Shown here one piece after another: positions 26,801-39,903 of a stretch of 64,000 bases of DNA. The notes beneath the pieces were generated by a model, which was not told the origin of the DNA, ran no database searches, and was given only the letters and a program-made list of their open reading frames with translations. This DNA is from Paulownia fortunei (lineage: Eukaryota; Streptophyta; Magnoliopsida; Lamiales; Paulowniaceae). Positions within the stretch are counted from its first letter, which is position 1. Each line of letters starts with the position of its first letter. A program made the translations under genes and the position numbers. The stretch covers positions 19,200,278-19,264,277 of the forward strand of contig CM033114.1 in the NCBI GenBank assembly GCA_019321725.1, given 5' to 3'.

Positions 26801-26879
26801 TGCTCTACCTGAAAGTAATCCACTTCTGGCATTAGTAAAGGCGTTTATCTCTTCTTTTGTGAAGTTGTGGACTGAATAA
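23810..26879 (+). CDS. Conserved plant protein of unknown function (AT3G52170-like)
   Basis: Coding exons 23810-23943, 24923-26084, 26537-26658 and 26771-26879 join in phase to 508 residues. ATG 23810 is the first in frame after a TAA at 23804. The N-terminus is the conserved part: GGWAGQAFALA, a basic stretch (RKSRIRRSKEERK), then VESFIKKYQ, GNFPSLNLTHKEVGGSFYTV and REIVREIIQENRVL, which reads like a compact helical nucleic-acid-binding domain. About 330 residues of acidic, Ser/Asn/Glu-rich low-conservation sequence follow, without membrane segments. The end is conserved again: NPLLALVKAFISSFVKLWTE, an amphipathic helix. I recall an Arabidopsis protein of about 500 residues with these ends annotated only as DNA-binding; that link is from memory. 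No function is asserted. Reading through the donor at 26084 gives a 423-residue version ending at 26180, probably an intron artefact. Confidence 0.82.
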
Positions 26880-29800
26880 CGTCCTTGTAGCACTTGTCCT
26901 CTTAGAACAGGTTAGGCCTCAGCTCATTGCGGTGGTTTGATGCTTTAACAGCACTTATTTTGTACAAGTTATAGTTTGTAATCTCGTAAGTGACCTGTTT
27001 TTATTGGGTTTATATTCTGCAAACGTAAAATAGAAGACGTGTGTTCGGTGTGCCACTGAGAAACAGGACGCAATAGAATATGACTTGGTCATCTTTATAT
27101 TGAATTTTCCTAGGAAGGAATGACCTGGTCAGATAGTCGAGATCAATCAAAGGGTAGTGAGTTTTTTTCCATGTATAGAGAGCTTGGCCTGTGGACCAGT
27201 GGCCATCGGTGGCCCTGCAGCAACCTACTTTGTGAAATCTACGATAACATTTCATGTTGGTATTTATTAGTCATGTCTTTTGATCTACATTCGACATGTT
27301 TTAACTTCTTTGCTCTGAGTTGGTGGTTTGTACCCCAAAAATAAAAAAATTATATTCCACACTTTGTTGTGAACCTTCCATATAATGCAGTCTAGCTCTA
27401 GTGGAAGTATTAAAAAGATGATGGAAGCAGAACCATCTGTGACATTGCAAGTGTAAAGTGAATCAACCATCTTACAGGTCAAATTTGTTGGTAAATATAT
27501 GGCCAAGTACAACATTTTCTTGAGGTTAAATTCATGGTAACATTACTTCTAGTTGTTCCTTTTTCTATTGTATATATTTTCAACAACCAAAAACTGGTCT
27601 TCTTTTTTTACATCAGTGTACTAGATTAACTACATATGTCATTATCCAAAACATTTACAAAAAAAAGAGGATAATCGTAATAAAAAGGGCAAAAAAAAAA
27701 AAACAATCTTTGATGTATCCTGTTTGGTCAATATCCTCCAATGGTTTTGGAGGGGACCTTGAGAGTACGGGTTGATAATGAATTTTAAAAAAAACCATCA
27801 GGAGTGCACCGGCCCCTTGTATACTCATATATATTAATTAAGTAATGAAGCTTATTAGTTATTACTTAATATTATCAATTAATCATTAACAAACTATAAT
27901 CAAAGTCCAAACCTTATCTTTTAATACTCAAGAGTTCTTGCTACTTAATATTAGTTATTGGTTTTTATCTCGTTTTATTTATGTAATCCAATTTGCACTA
28001 AATATCATAACTTTTGTAATTTTGAAAACTTACTCATTGAATTTCTATTTTTGAGGACATTTCATTGTTATTGTTTAAGAAATCTTTTTATGTCAATTTA
28101 AGTTTTTATTAATATCCTAAAAAATATTTATTTTTTTACAATCACATGGTCTGATTTTTTTATTGATTAAAACTGTCAAGTCGCCAACAACCACTTACAA
28201 CCTTTCTAAACTGCACATTTAATTTTATTTAATAAAATCATAATTAAAATTAATACTTATAAAATTGCACATGTCATTTTAATTTGAAATTAATAAAAAA
28301 TCGCGAAAACGCAATATGATCATCCCACTTTAAAGTTCTCTCTACTAAGAAGTTGAAATAAATAGGATGACTGGTTTAATGGGGTTTGTTTTCTATAAAA
28401 AGGGGATCAAATAAATAGGATGATTATGGTCTATTAGGGTTTGTTTATGTAATAAAGGGGCTTGTAAACAGTAGATTTAGCAATAGTATTAAGTTCTTAA
28501 AGCGTGTTAAATTATACAATTAAATGTACTATTTCGATTGATAAAATAGTTAAAAAAGTAAGCTGATTTTGGTTGATGATTTGTTGCTTTGGTTGTTGAA
28601 TAGATAAGTTCTTTTTATTATTCAAATAATTTTGAAAAGACATTTTAATTACCCACTGAATTGATTATGACATTTTACCTGTTTTGCCTCATTTCTAGTC
28701 AAATGTATATGCACAACGTGCAATCTCTCAATCCATAAATGAAGGTTCCATAAATTTTGACATCATATTTATGTTATTAATTGTTATTTCAGTACTTTAT
28801 ATTTTGAAAAAAAAAACTAAATTGTTTATCATATTTAAAAAAAAAAGGAAGTTGATTGATGACAAGTACCAAAATTATGATAATTTTGTAATAACATTCA
28901 ATTGTGGACGTAGTGAAGACTATTTATAATTTCATTTATGGAAATTCTAAAAGAGTTATTATAATTGCATAAAATTGATTGATGCGTTCCCCACTTCACA
29001 CAAAAAAACCCTCCTTTACAGAGCAAATTCTTGCACTCAAAAACAATTAGGGATATTGAGGTTTGACCCAATCAAAATCTTTTGATACTTTAGTTATAAT
29101 TATTTTTTTATAAAAAGAGGTCACATAAAATAATAATATACTAAAGAATTGAGAACATACCTTAAACCTAGAGATAATTTTTTAGATCTTTGGACTTTGT
29201 TTTCTTCTAATGCTCAAACTCTTTCTTTATATGATTATGTATGGCTCGAATAGTTTTTAAGTTTGTGGTTTTTTTATGAGGCTAAAAAAAGTCCGTGGTA
29301 GCCTCTTGCTTAGGTTAGAGGTCACCTTAGTGCATTGCTTTCCGAGGATACTGAATACCTTAGTTGGGCTTGGATTGAACTCTTAGGCGTGGACCCTTTT
29401 AAGAGGGTCAACCTAATATTTTAAAACTATCTTGATTAGGAATGACAGCAATGTGGGTTTTGTCAAACATGAGATCCGCCCTACCAAGAGTTTTTAAGAC
29501 TTAGACCCAGATTCGACGGGTTGGACCTGTCATACCTGTTAGATCCATTTTATTATTTTTAAAATATTAAAAAATATTTTTTTAAGAATAATGCACAAAT
29601 TTTCTAAAAAATATATATTTTTCAAAAAATCATATAAATATATAATAGATAAATATAATAAATTTAAAAAAATTAAAAACATTAAGCGGGGTGGGGTTGG
29701 TTTGAAAACAAAAATCCAAAACATGTCTGACGTATTTGTAACAGTAAAATCCCTCCAAACGTAGTAGGTTCGGAGTAAGTTTGGATTTGAAACCGTTCCA

Positions 29801-31320
29801 TTCTCCTCCCTAATCTCAATCTAATGAGCTTAGAGCTGTGGGGCTCACTCTGGCCCATTGAACATTGTGTGGGGTCGAACAACATCAGGAACTACTTTGA
29901 AATACCCCAAGCTGCCATTCATGCCGACACACTAAAATTGAGTTTGCTTTGGATAGAATTTTCTATTATAAATTTTATTGCATCACTAGTTCTTCGAGTG
30001 TCAACTCCATATGCACGATCAACTTCTAAAGAGGTCATCACATGCGGTCAACTCTTCTTGTGAGCAATCAATTTTTGATTTATCCGGGGATACATTTTCG
30101 ACGCTCAAGTCAACGATAGAGAATGAAGTATTTTTAAATGATGAAAAATGGAGTATTTTTATATAAGAAGGTCGAAGGGTGTAATCTTGCATAGAATATT
30201 ATATAGACCGTCTAAGTTTCATGAACACGTGAGTTTGGATTTATTATCCTCGTGGACTTAGCTTATTGGACATTTATTTAATTTATAACCTTTAGACTTA
30301 GCCTATTAAACTTCATGAATCATAACTTATCAATTACACTGCTCGACTACTTGTCACATGTACAAGCTTTACACATACTACTAGTATCATGTGCTACGAA
30401 GAAATACTTATTTCGAAATAAAATTGTAAAAGATGATAAAATTTTAAGATATTAGTTTCTTTTCGTGTCAAAATATATAATGAATTACAAGTTTTTTTTT
30501 TCTATATTATGATTTATATGGTCCTCAACTATTTGTTATAATTGGAAAAGTATTAATAATATTGTGATATTTAGTGCTGTATTATTACTTTCTTCGTACC
30601 TTCTTAATTCATATTCAATTTTGACCCACTCAATTCTATCTTTCCCTTCAACATTTTGACCCACCCTCCACTCCAGTTTTCTAATCTGTCACAATTATAT
30701 CTTTAAATAGATTTTTCGAAGGACAATTAGTAGTTCAGAAGCTATCAAATGATTGTTGTCTGCCAACCACATTTTTACTCAATCAATTTCTCTTTTAAAT
30801 TAATTTTACTATAATATTCCATTCTTTACATGCCAATGTTACCCCTGCATGTAGGGTTTTTATTCCCGGCAATATATATGCATACAACTATATTTGTAAG
30901 GTCGTGTACATGTTACATTCAGTATATATACATTGGGTATATGAACTGAAAAATAAATCAAGCTACTAACTACTCGATTTGAAATTGATGCTAAAAACTC
31001 TTTCAAACTCGATTTATTAAATATAATAGACCAAACTTGAACATATTTTTCTTTTGTTCGAATAAGATTTGGAGCTCAACCCGAACTCAACTCGATTAAT
31101 AAAAAAATTACAAAATATATATAAAAAGATCAAGTTACTCGACCTCGATTCGTGTTCGATTCGATTAAAGATCGTTCAAATTTGATTCAATTAACAATAT
31201 CAAGCTCAAATACAATATTTAAAATTTGATAAAAATTCAAACAAATAATAACTTATTTAACTCGATTTGATTTATTTATACCCTTAATTTAAATATATTT
31301 TATTTTTTACAAAAATAGGT
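26880..31320. other. Intergenic DNA, AT-rich
   Basis: 3' region of the preceding gene, then spacer. It has degenerate repeat-like blocks with Watson-Crick-rich headers (29430-29830 and 30930-31300, the latter with repeated TCGATTCGATT-like words). No open frame that looks like protein. An A-run lies near 27690. Confidence 0.5.
29430..29830. repeat. Degenerate MITE-like block
   Basis: Begins TAGGAATGACAGCAATGTGG with GTCAAAC downstream, contains GGGTTGGACCTGTC and later GGGGTGGGGTTGG, and ends in GGTTTGAAACCGTTCC-like text. The composition and head resemble the element at 44627-45804 (TAGGCCTGTCAATGGG). Ends and target duplication could not be fixed. Confidence 0.35.
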
Positions 31321-32299
31321 CAGTGGAGTTAACAATGCACCCATATATATTAGATGCAGTGTACATGTTTACAGCCAATTTTCAGACTAAGAAGAAGTCC
31401 TTGACCTGCAAAACTCATTCAATACTTGTCCAAGTATGACAAAGCTAAGTAGTCCCTCTTTTGTTGCTTATCCCCTTATTGTCTTGCTCCACGTGTGTGT
31501 TCCACATCCACATTCAAGAAAATTTATCTTCATAATCATTGAATGAGAAGAAAGAAAAAATAAAATTTGAAGAACATTTATGACTAAACTTCCAAAAACA
31601 TTTGTGTATTTATTATTTTGCAATATTTGAATAATGTTAATTATTGTCTAAATTCGATCCAATGAGATTGAGTAATGATGTTATGCATACATATATATAT
31701 ATATATATATAACTATTATTGACTAAGATTCAATCCAAAAGAAGTCTCACCCAAGTAACAAAGTTCGAGGGTCTTAAAAAAAACCCAAAAGTATTAGGTT
31801 GGAGTCCCAAGGGAAAATGTTATTTTATCCGTATGTTAAAAATCAAAAGGCTACTTTACACTGTGTTTATAAAAAAAAGTAATCGCCTTGTGTAATCATT
31901 AAAATTAGAAAAATAGCCAACTTACCCCTTAAATATATGCTAATGAATTTTTTACCTTTTTTATGGTACAAAATCATTTAAAGTAAAGCTATTAAATAAA
32001 CATATTTAGAATTTTATTTACTAAAACATGTACGTTCTTATAAAATGTGAAAAATAATATGAATATTTCAATTATTATTTTTATTCCTTATACAAAATAA
32101 AAATGAAATATATTAGCATATCGAAGATCAATATGCTCATGTAGTAACAAATATATGACAATTTTCTTGATATATTTTTATAGATTATGTGATATGAGAT
32201 TAAATCTTAAAGCTATTATGTTTTTACTTAATAATTCAAATTATCTTGGATAAAAAATAAGAATGTCATTAAAAAAATAATTTTCAATTTTGTAAGGAT

Positions 32300-35200
32300 T
32301 ATAGTTTTTGTAAGAAAATTAATCAATAATATAATATGAATCAAATATTCATATAATTCATGTGGATCGGGTATACTTATACACAGTGGATTGTCGATCC
32401 ACGTATCTCGAATCAAACTCGTCTACCAGCCTTCTTTTGATCGAAGCACGAACATATCTTTTTCATTGGTGGTGAATAACTACTAGAGTTATTCACTCAA
32501 TTACACACCTCAAATCCTTGGCGTCTACGGTGATGCTCCAAGAAGACCTAGAGAGAAAAAGATTTGAGAGAACATGGAGAGAGTTTATAGGAGAATTACG
32601 TTCATTCACACATTCTGTTGGATGGGGATTAGATATATTTATTCCTACTTAAGGTAGAAATTTTAGTCCAACTAGAAAACTCAATCCCACTCAAATTGTG
32701 GAGACATCCAACTAAATATGGATGCCAATTGAATCAATGGTCCTAAACTCGATTCAATTTTCAACATCTCCCACTTATACATATTTGACCCGATCTCCTC
32801 GAATTTCATCATCATATAATTTCTCAATCTCACGTCAATCCCTTCATATTGAAAATGAGATGTGCGACCAAGCGAGAAATCATAGGTGAGGAGAGTTATA
32901 TTAAGTCATCACCAAACTAACATAACCCTACAACTCAATAGCTTGTTGTGTACCCCAAATCAAGTGGTCGTACCCAATCAAGCATCTCTAGATCCCTCAA
33001 TGAAATAAATAGAGCATGCTTGACCTACTCAAATATGTATCTAAGTTCATGACTAGTTAAACACATTTCGACATAGTCGCCCGGGCTATGAACCATAGAA
33101 CATAAGTGCGTTGCCAACCTACTTCTTCCTAGGTCTCTCATGCCAAAGTCTTGACAGCTTTCCTAGACATGCTCCGACAGACTGAATCATGCATGGCCAT
33201 TAGAAACATGCTAAAGTAGCATCATCAAGTTTACACCTCATGACAAAGTCCAGAGTTCCAAAGGGTACAAAAATAATATGGGCTCACACAGTGATGAAGT
33301 AGGGACCTATTCAGTCACTTTTCCATAAGAGGTCATCTCAAAGTACATTTAGTATGAATACATGTTATGATGGAGGTCCCACTCAATTTAGACAAGTCAC
33401 GCTCTTAACATCATATGAGCTTAAGTCCAGTCGCTCTCAAAGCGCCTGACCTGTATACCACCAGAAGTCACTCTCCAAAATGTCTTCTTGCAGTTTATAC
33501 ATTCAGCTAAGAACAAGCTTATTATGAAGTTTGGACATTTTTTCATAATCGATCAACTCTGATCTCATCTTAGCCTCCAAGCTAAGGTGACTCTTAGTTA
33601 TACATATTAACCTTCTTCGCTACTCTAAGCGTAAAGATGATCATTCGCAAACCTTAATTATGTTATACAATATTTAATTCTCATCATGCTCGCTATCATA
33701 GCACCAAGGCAATTACCCGTGTGAGAGGGTCAATCAAAGCCTGGTGACAACTTACAAATTCAGTACCAAACTCATAATAAGAATACAAATATAACTCATT
33801 AATCGCAATATGTTCTCACTGGCCACAAAAATCAAATTCTACGTAATCTCGTACTACTCACATGCCTTTGGAGCATATCTCTATACAGAGGCAAAGGATA
33901 AACGATCAAACCACTAGTAGAAATATGATTGAGAATAATTTAATTTTGCGCAATACTCTCTTAAGTGAAGGGGTGACTTGTATTAGTATGTATAGTCCTC
34001 CAACAATACTTGGCACCCAAAGCATACATCAAAGTGGCATTATTATCACAAAAACAACAAAAGCCTCACAAATGTGCGCACAATGGGCATCCTTTCAAAA
34101 TACTAAATCGCCTCCAACAAATTTCTGACCACTATATTAAGATATCTAAGTATTCACTTTACAACATCACATTATTGCGTCAATGATCACTTTGATATCT
34201 ACTTACCAATAATATAATTATCAAGCACAGTACTAGTCGAGTACACACCAGTGCACATCAAACCTTCTACAACGCTTGCATAATACTAGCTAGTATTTCT
34301 TTTCTTCTTCCATCTCAAGACATTTCAATCTAACTAAAAACTTAATCTTTGACCATAAAGTGTCAATAGGATTGGTGAGATGCATACAAAAATTTAGTAT
34401 CACAATACCAAGTGTACATCTACTTTTTCTATATCCATTCAAATATAAATGACAACCACTACTAAGCGGAGACACCTTCATGTCCCTTCTGGCCATCATA
34501 TTATTGCCCAAATACAGTGAGAATTAAATTCTCTTATTTATGTTGACATATATTAGTGATCTTATTCAACTATTGTAAGCTTACCAGAGTGATAGCTCGA
34601 TGAAATCGAAAACACCACTTTTTGGATGATAATTCAAGTTACAAATGGAGCTTCTCGATCAGCAATATTTGCGCTCTTGCCCCACTTCTTGAATTCATTA
34701 GGTGATCTACATAGATCTCATCGTTCACTCATCATTTATATATGTCAACCTCAATCGTCTAGGACAAACCTAGATAAAAGTGACAATAACTAATAGCATC
34801 TTGACGTATTAAGGCGATCTCACCACTTAGGGAGAACATCTCAAAAATTTGTGCTCCACAATTAGGCGTAAACATTTTGCCCTTGATTGAGCTATACAAA
34901 TGTTAATCAACCCATCTACTTTGCACTTGACCTCTAGAAACCACATGTTTCTAATGGCCTTGCACTTATAATCAGGTAACAACTATAAAGATTCATTTGA
35001 GTTAAAACGAACCCAACTTGAAATAAATCTCGATGTATCATAAATCTCACACGTGACAATATTCGTGTTGAATTAGTCGCACGTACCAAGTGACACTATT
35101 AGCTGGGTTTTCAGAATAATTGCTCTAATAGTGAAGACTCATAATGTGTACCTACAAGCCAACAATTGAGATCTGTGTGCTAGGGTTAGGACGGACATGT
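32300..35200 (-). mobile_element. Unassigned high-complexity block, possibly LTR-retrotransposon derived
   Basis: A 2.9-kb stretch, clearly richer in GC and word complexity than its surroundings, with sharp AT-rich borders but no long open frame. Read on minus it ends with a C/T-rich leader (TCTCTCCATGTTCTCTC, TTTTTCTCTCTAGG), then GATCCAC text and an AT-rich end, a layout I associate with long LTRs or internal non-coding regions of non-autonomous LTR elements. I found no PBS, paired LTR or target duplication, so this remains a guess. Confidence 0.35.
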
Positions 35201-35592
35201 AAGTAAAAATCTAAATATGGTACTTGAGTTGCAAACAAGAAAAAAGTTTAAAAGCCTTTGAGCGCACTGTTATAATTATTTTAGTATAATAATAAACTTT
35301 CGATCCTACATACACCATCTGTAATATGCTTATGTATTTCATAAATGAGATATATCACAAGTGACAACGAGAACATAATTAATAATTAAATTACTTTATG
35401 TATGAAACAAATGATCTAACTAAATTAAATTACAAATAAAAATATAAATCATAACTTAAAAAAGGCATACATAACTAAGAACAACTATTTTGATGAAAAA
35501 AAGAGAAATGAGGGTAACTAGTGTAGCAATTCTTTATGGGCACGACCATATACATTTTCCATCGTTGTGGAATATCAACTTTAGACTATAGT

Positions 35593-35852
35593 CAGGGATG
35601 GAACAATCAGAAATTTTAATTTTGGAGGGCAAAATTAAATTTTTTCTTAACAACAATAGACAAAAATATTTTTAGCTATATGAAGGACAATTTAGTTATT
35701 TATTTATTTTTATTGGGGCTTTGGGGTTGGGGGAGGGGGGGTGGGGGTGGGGGGGGCCTGGATGGCGAGGGATTTTAATTTATACATAAAATTTATATTT
35801 ATATAGGCTTTATAGGAAAATGTTCATGTCAGTTTCCCTGACTCCGTCCCTA
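35593..35852. mobile_element. hAT-type MITE with perfect 8-bp target duplication
   Basis: Direct repeats ACTATAGT at 35585-35592 and 35853-35860 flank a 260-bp element. It starts CAGGGATGGAAC and ends GACTCCGTCCCTA, so the ends are inverted (CAGGGATGGA against TAGGGACGGA), the usual plant hAT terminal form. The core has a long G-rich run (35716-35757) and no coding capacity. Confidence 0.88.
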
Positions 35853-36839
35853 ACTATAGTTACTATTCAATGGACAAGTGTTATTACAATACTAGTTAAA
35901 TTAAAATTCTTTTACTTTAAAAATATAATTTAAAAATAATGACTATAAATAAATTGAGGCTCGTGATCTACTTATAAAAAAAGTTAGACCTCATACCAAC
36001 TATGCTCATTTTGTCCATTGACTGATGACTATCTTGTTACCATACATTGTAAACAAAAGGTATCAATGAACTAGACATCATATCTTTCTTTGGGATTAAG
36101 TTAAGGTAGAATATTAAAAAGAAGGGTGGTGAAAATGAATAAATATTCCTAAGCAACCTTCACAAGGAATAAAGGTTGTGAAATTAGTTGTCAGCTTAAT
36201 CCATATTAGTGGGAGATAATTACAGTTACCGAGGAGGGGAACATACATTTGTTCAGACAATCATTGCACATGATTCGATGTAAGTAAAACAAAAATTAAA
36301 TTAAATTTTGCATGAAATTCACCGCTGGTTTAATCAATTATAATAAACCCCACACTTTTTCCTCACCACATAAATATATATATATATATATATATATATC
36401 CTATAAGAATATCACACTCCGCCAAAGTCATTATCATATCACCATAACCACAAATTGGAGTTTGGCCTGTCTTGAATTTATTTTTAAAATATATTCAAAT
36501 AAATATTTTATTTTTTAAAAAAAATATTTTTGAACTTAAAGTAATAATGTGATGCTGATATTTTAAAAATAATAATATATAGATATTCCATTCAAAGAAA
36601 AATAAAAAAATTAATAGGTGCCCAACTTGTATTTGTGAGGAGGGACAAACAAGATGAACAAAGATCCAAGTGTTAATGTAAGAGGGTGAAAACCAAGGAA
36701 ATGGATTGGGGGTCACGTGGAAAGATTCATTTGTTGGGTATTTGGTAAACCCAACCAAAAATATAAACACTATTTTTATTAGTATGATCTGCTACTTAGG
36801 CTTATTCAAGGCTCCATCTTGGTATCCTATGCATCTCTC

Positions 36840-36910
36840 ACCCCCCCCCCCCTCCCCTCCCCACCTCCCTCTTTATACATGTATATGTATGTGTGTGTGT
36901 GTGTATATAT
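36840..36910. repeat. C-run plus TG/TA simple repeats
   Basis: Homopolymeric C tract with short interruptions, then (TG)n and (TA)n. Likely unstable. Confidence 0.85.
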
Positions 36911-39449
36911 ATGTATATTAATTTACATGCTGAAATATCAACTGTTTCTTTCAAATAGAATTATAAATCCTTATATCTGTACATAATAATAATATAAAAT
37001 TAAATATATTCATTACTTAATTTGAATAATATGTAAGTAGACGACATCTTTGCATCTCATGTGCCAAGTACATGTACGTTTGGGGGTGGGTGGGTGGGGG
37101 GTTTGCATTACTGATGTTGGGAAGAAATTGTTAATGTTTCCACTTCTAAGAGCACATAATGTAAGGATGAAAACATGCTCATCAATTTGTAGGGAATGGG
37201 TCAAAAGTTTGACTCTATCTTCCCAGATTGAATGAGTCCATTTCTATTTCTTTTCTAATATATTTTGGCCATTAATAATATAATACTTCTTATTCCTCCA
37301 CTTTTTCTATCACATTTTATAATTTAGACCAAAAATTATTTCATTTAAAGCACTTTGATGGATTTTCTAGTTATTGTTTTCCAAATAAATTTAAAGGGCA
37401 TCTACTCTTAAGGGGTAAAATGACATTTTACTCCCTCATATTCTCCGAAAATTACACATTACCACCTCTTTTTAGCAAAAGAAATAGACTAATAATAACC
37501 TTTTTGTTTTTTTCAAATATGTGGATGATTACTCTCGTGAATATTTTTTTTTCAGATATTGACAAATAATAAATATATCAAATTTCTCTCGGTCTCTTTC
37601 TTTTTGGCTTTCAAATCAAACGTCGTCCAAACACCGACCCACCACCCCAACCAACCCTATCCCTCCATGTCACGCCATCACCCCCAAGCAGCACTTTGGG
37701 CTAGTTTTTCTTTATTTATTTCTTTTTATTTTCCTTTGTTTTTAATTTCTAGAATGAATTGAAAGATAAATTAGTAAATTAAAAAGCTATAATTATTTAT
37801 TTAAAAAAATATCATCCTACTTACATATTTGGACAAGTATAAACCACACACACGGACGATACGGTGTAAAATGCTATATTAATAAGAATATGATCGGGTC
37901 ATGCCCATATTAATAAAATATGTATTTTTTGCGATTTTTTTTTTTAAATATAAGAGTTAAAATACAATTTCTCTTATATTTACTGCATAAATAGGATTTG
38001 AAAAAATGATGAAGATTAATGCGAGCAAATAATAATTTTATTTAAAAAAAATACCAGGATGAATTTAAATATATATTTTTTCATTTATAAAAATAAAAAA
38101 AAAAAAAATGCATTCACATTCACATGCTGCATAAATGTGAGTCATGTGGCGGTGGTGGGCGCCCATTTGGTTACCCGCTTTTTAGCTTTTTCTGCCGCTT
38201 AACTTAAGTTGTAAACTTACATTGATTACAATTCCCAAAAAGTGAATCACCATCAATTTCAGCTCAACAACTGGGGAAAAAGATAGCTTTTATCCTCTGT
38301 GGATGTGTCCACTGGGATTGTATGTTCACAATCTCTTCTCACGGGCACATATAGGTGTTAGAATGAATCGAATTGAATAAAATAAAAAATTCAAAATGTA
38401 TCGCAATTGAATTAATCGTTTTTTTGAATTTTGTTAGTTAATTTTAATTTTTATAAAAAAATCAATATTTTGTTGAATTTCAATTTTTGGTTTTGGTATA
38501 ATATTGAATATTGAACTTTTTTTATATTTGTATTTTATGTGTATATTTTATATCTATCATTTATTTTTAATACTATTTTTAATTTTTCTACTCACCAAAA
38601 ATAAAAATTAAAAACTAAAAAAATATAATTATGATTTTAATATTTTATTTTAAATATTTCTTATTTTAAAAAAAATCGGTTAGGAAAGTATCAAACCGAA
38701 ATTCCAAAAAAGTCAGTAATAAATGAACCGAATCAATTAATTCAATTCAGTATTTTGTATACCAAAATTTCAATTCAATTTGATAATATCAAATGAATAC
38801 ATGAATATTGTGCCAAGTGTTCTATTTTTCATTATATGAAACACTTGACACAAAATATGTCGTTGATATGCACTGAATATAACATTTATGTATTAATCAA
38901 ATGTTAATTGACACCTCATAATTTCGGTATTTTGTTACATGACATATAAGTTAGAAAATCTTTTTATGAGCTAAAAGGGTAGTTCAAGAGCACAATCTTA
39001 TTAAATTGAATGCTCAAACCATGCAACAATACGAAAAATATTTTTTACCACAAACATCATATGTTAATAACAGAAAATTTTGATCCCCGCAGGTTTAGTC
39101 AAATTTAATTAATTATATGAACTTTGTTATATGAGTAATATTTTTTAAATTATATATTTTCATATTAATTACATAATAAATATTATTCGTATTAATTTGG
39201 ATTCAGCCAAACTCGATCCTTTACGTTGCTAAGTTAGTAAAATATTACCTAATAGAAAAAGTAAAATATATTTGTGTATTTAAAGTTTGACAAAAAAAGA
39301 AAGCCCCGAATGAGATGCAAACAGTTCATGAAATGGACATGTTAGAAAAGTTGATCACTTCTGTAAGAATAAAGAAATACCAACCCACCTTTTCCTCACT
39401 CAATTACCTTCCTTTGCACGCCTCTACGCCTCTACGGCTCTACCCCCTA

Positions 39450-39585
39450 CCCCCCCCCCCCCCCCCCCCCAATCCTATACATACATATGTTGACGTAAAA
39501 ACTCATACCCTCTTCTCCATTTCTTGTAGACAACTTCTCACCTCCCCCTGACCCCCACCCCACCCCACCACCACCACCACCCCAC
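39450..39585 (+). promoter_or_regulatory. C-rich tract upstream of the SMR start codon
   Basis: 21 consecutive C (39450-39470), then a second C-rich block (39541-39585) of CCCCA/CCA repeats ending seven bases before the ATG. The second block, and perhaps the first, should be in the 5' leader. On the other strand these are G runs able to form quadruplexes. Any effect on expression is speculation. Confidence 0.6.
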
Positions 39586-39591
39586 AAAACC

Positions 39592-39903
39592 ATGTCCACA
39601 GATCTTGAATTCAGGCTGCCAATGATCAAGATAAATTCCTCACAAGCTTCTGATATCACAGCCGATGATGAAAGGTGCATAATTGAAGAAGATTGCCACA
39701 CCCCAAGATCTCCTCAGCACATGATCCCCACCACGCTGAGCTGCCCGCCGGCGCCGAAGAAGCAGCGGCGCACCGCCGCATGCAAGAGGAAACTGTGTGA
39801 TTTGCAGTTCTTTGAGATGGTGGCTGGAGAAGAAGTTGAATCTCTTTTCAGAACGGTTGAGGTGAACTTAAATGGCTCCACAAAGAGGAAATGTGTAATT
39901 TGA
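39592..39903 (+). CDS. SIAMESE-related cyclin-dependent kinase inhibitor (SMR)
   Basis: Single-exon 103-residue protein of the plant-specific SIM/SMR family, which binds CDK-cyclin complexes in the nucleus, blocks mitosis and promotes endoreduplication, often under stress or in trichome and epidermal differentiation. Seen: CHTPRSPQHMIP (the family C-TP-S-x-H-x-IP motif, a CDK-type site), a Pro/basic stretch PPAPKKQRRTAACKRKL likely acting as nuclear signal, then FFEMVAGEEVESLFRTVE, which holds the EVE-x-FR cyclin-binding-like motif. The Met at 39592 gives the usual family length; an earlier in-frame start is not needed. Which SMR number it equals cannot be told. It stands alone in a repeat-rich region. 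Confidence 0.88.
   Translation: MSTDLEFRLPMIKINSSQASDITADDERCIIEEDCHTPRSPQHMIPTTLSCPPAPKKQRRTAACKRKLCDLQFFEMVAGEEVESLFRTVEVNLNGSTKRKCVI

Larger units (their letters stand above)
35200..39591. other. Spacer upstream of the SMR gene
   Basis: AT-rich, with one hAT-like MITE (35593-35852), TA microsatellite 36371-36399, a C-run at about 36840-36865 followed by TG and TA repeats, and a G-rich word set near 37080-37100 (GGGGGTGGGTGGGTGGGG). No gene recognised. Confidence 0.55.

Noticed and set aside
33862..34128. 88-codon frame in the 32-35 kb block
   Set aside because: No domain and no similar frame nearby; composition is that of the non-coding block.
39447..39701. 84-codon minus-strand frame rich in Gly opposite the SMR gene
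   Set aside because: Shadow of the C-rich leader; the Gly runs come from the homopolymer.
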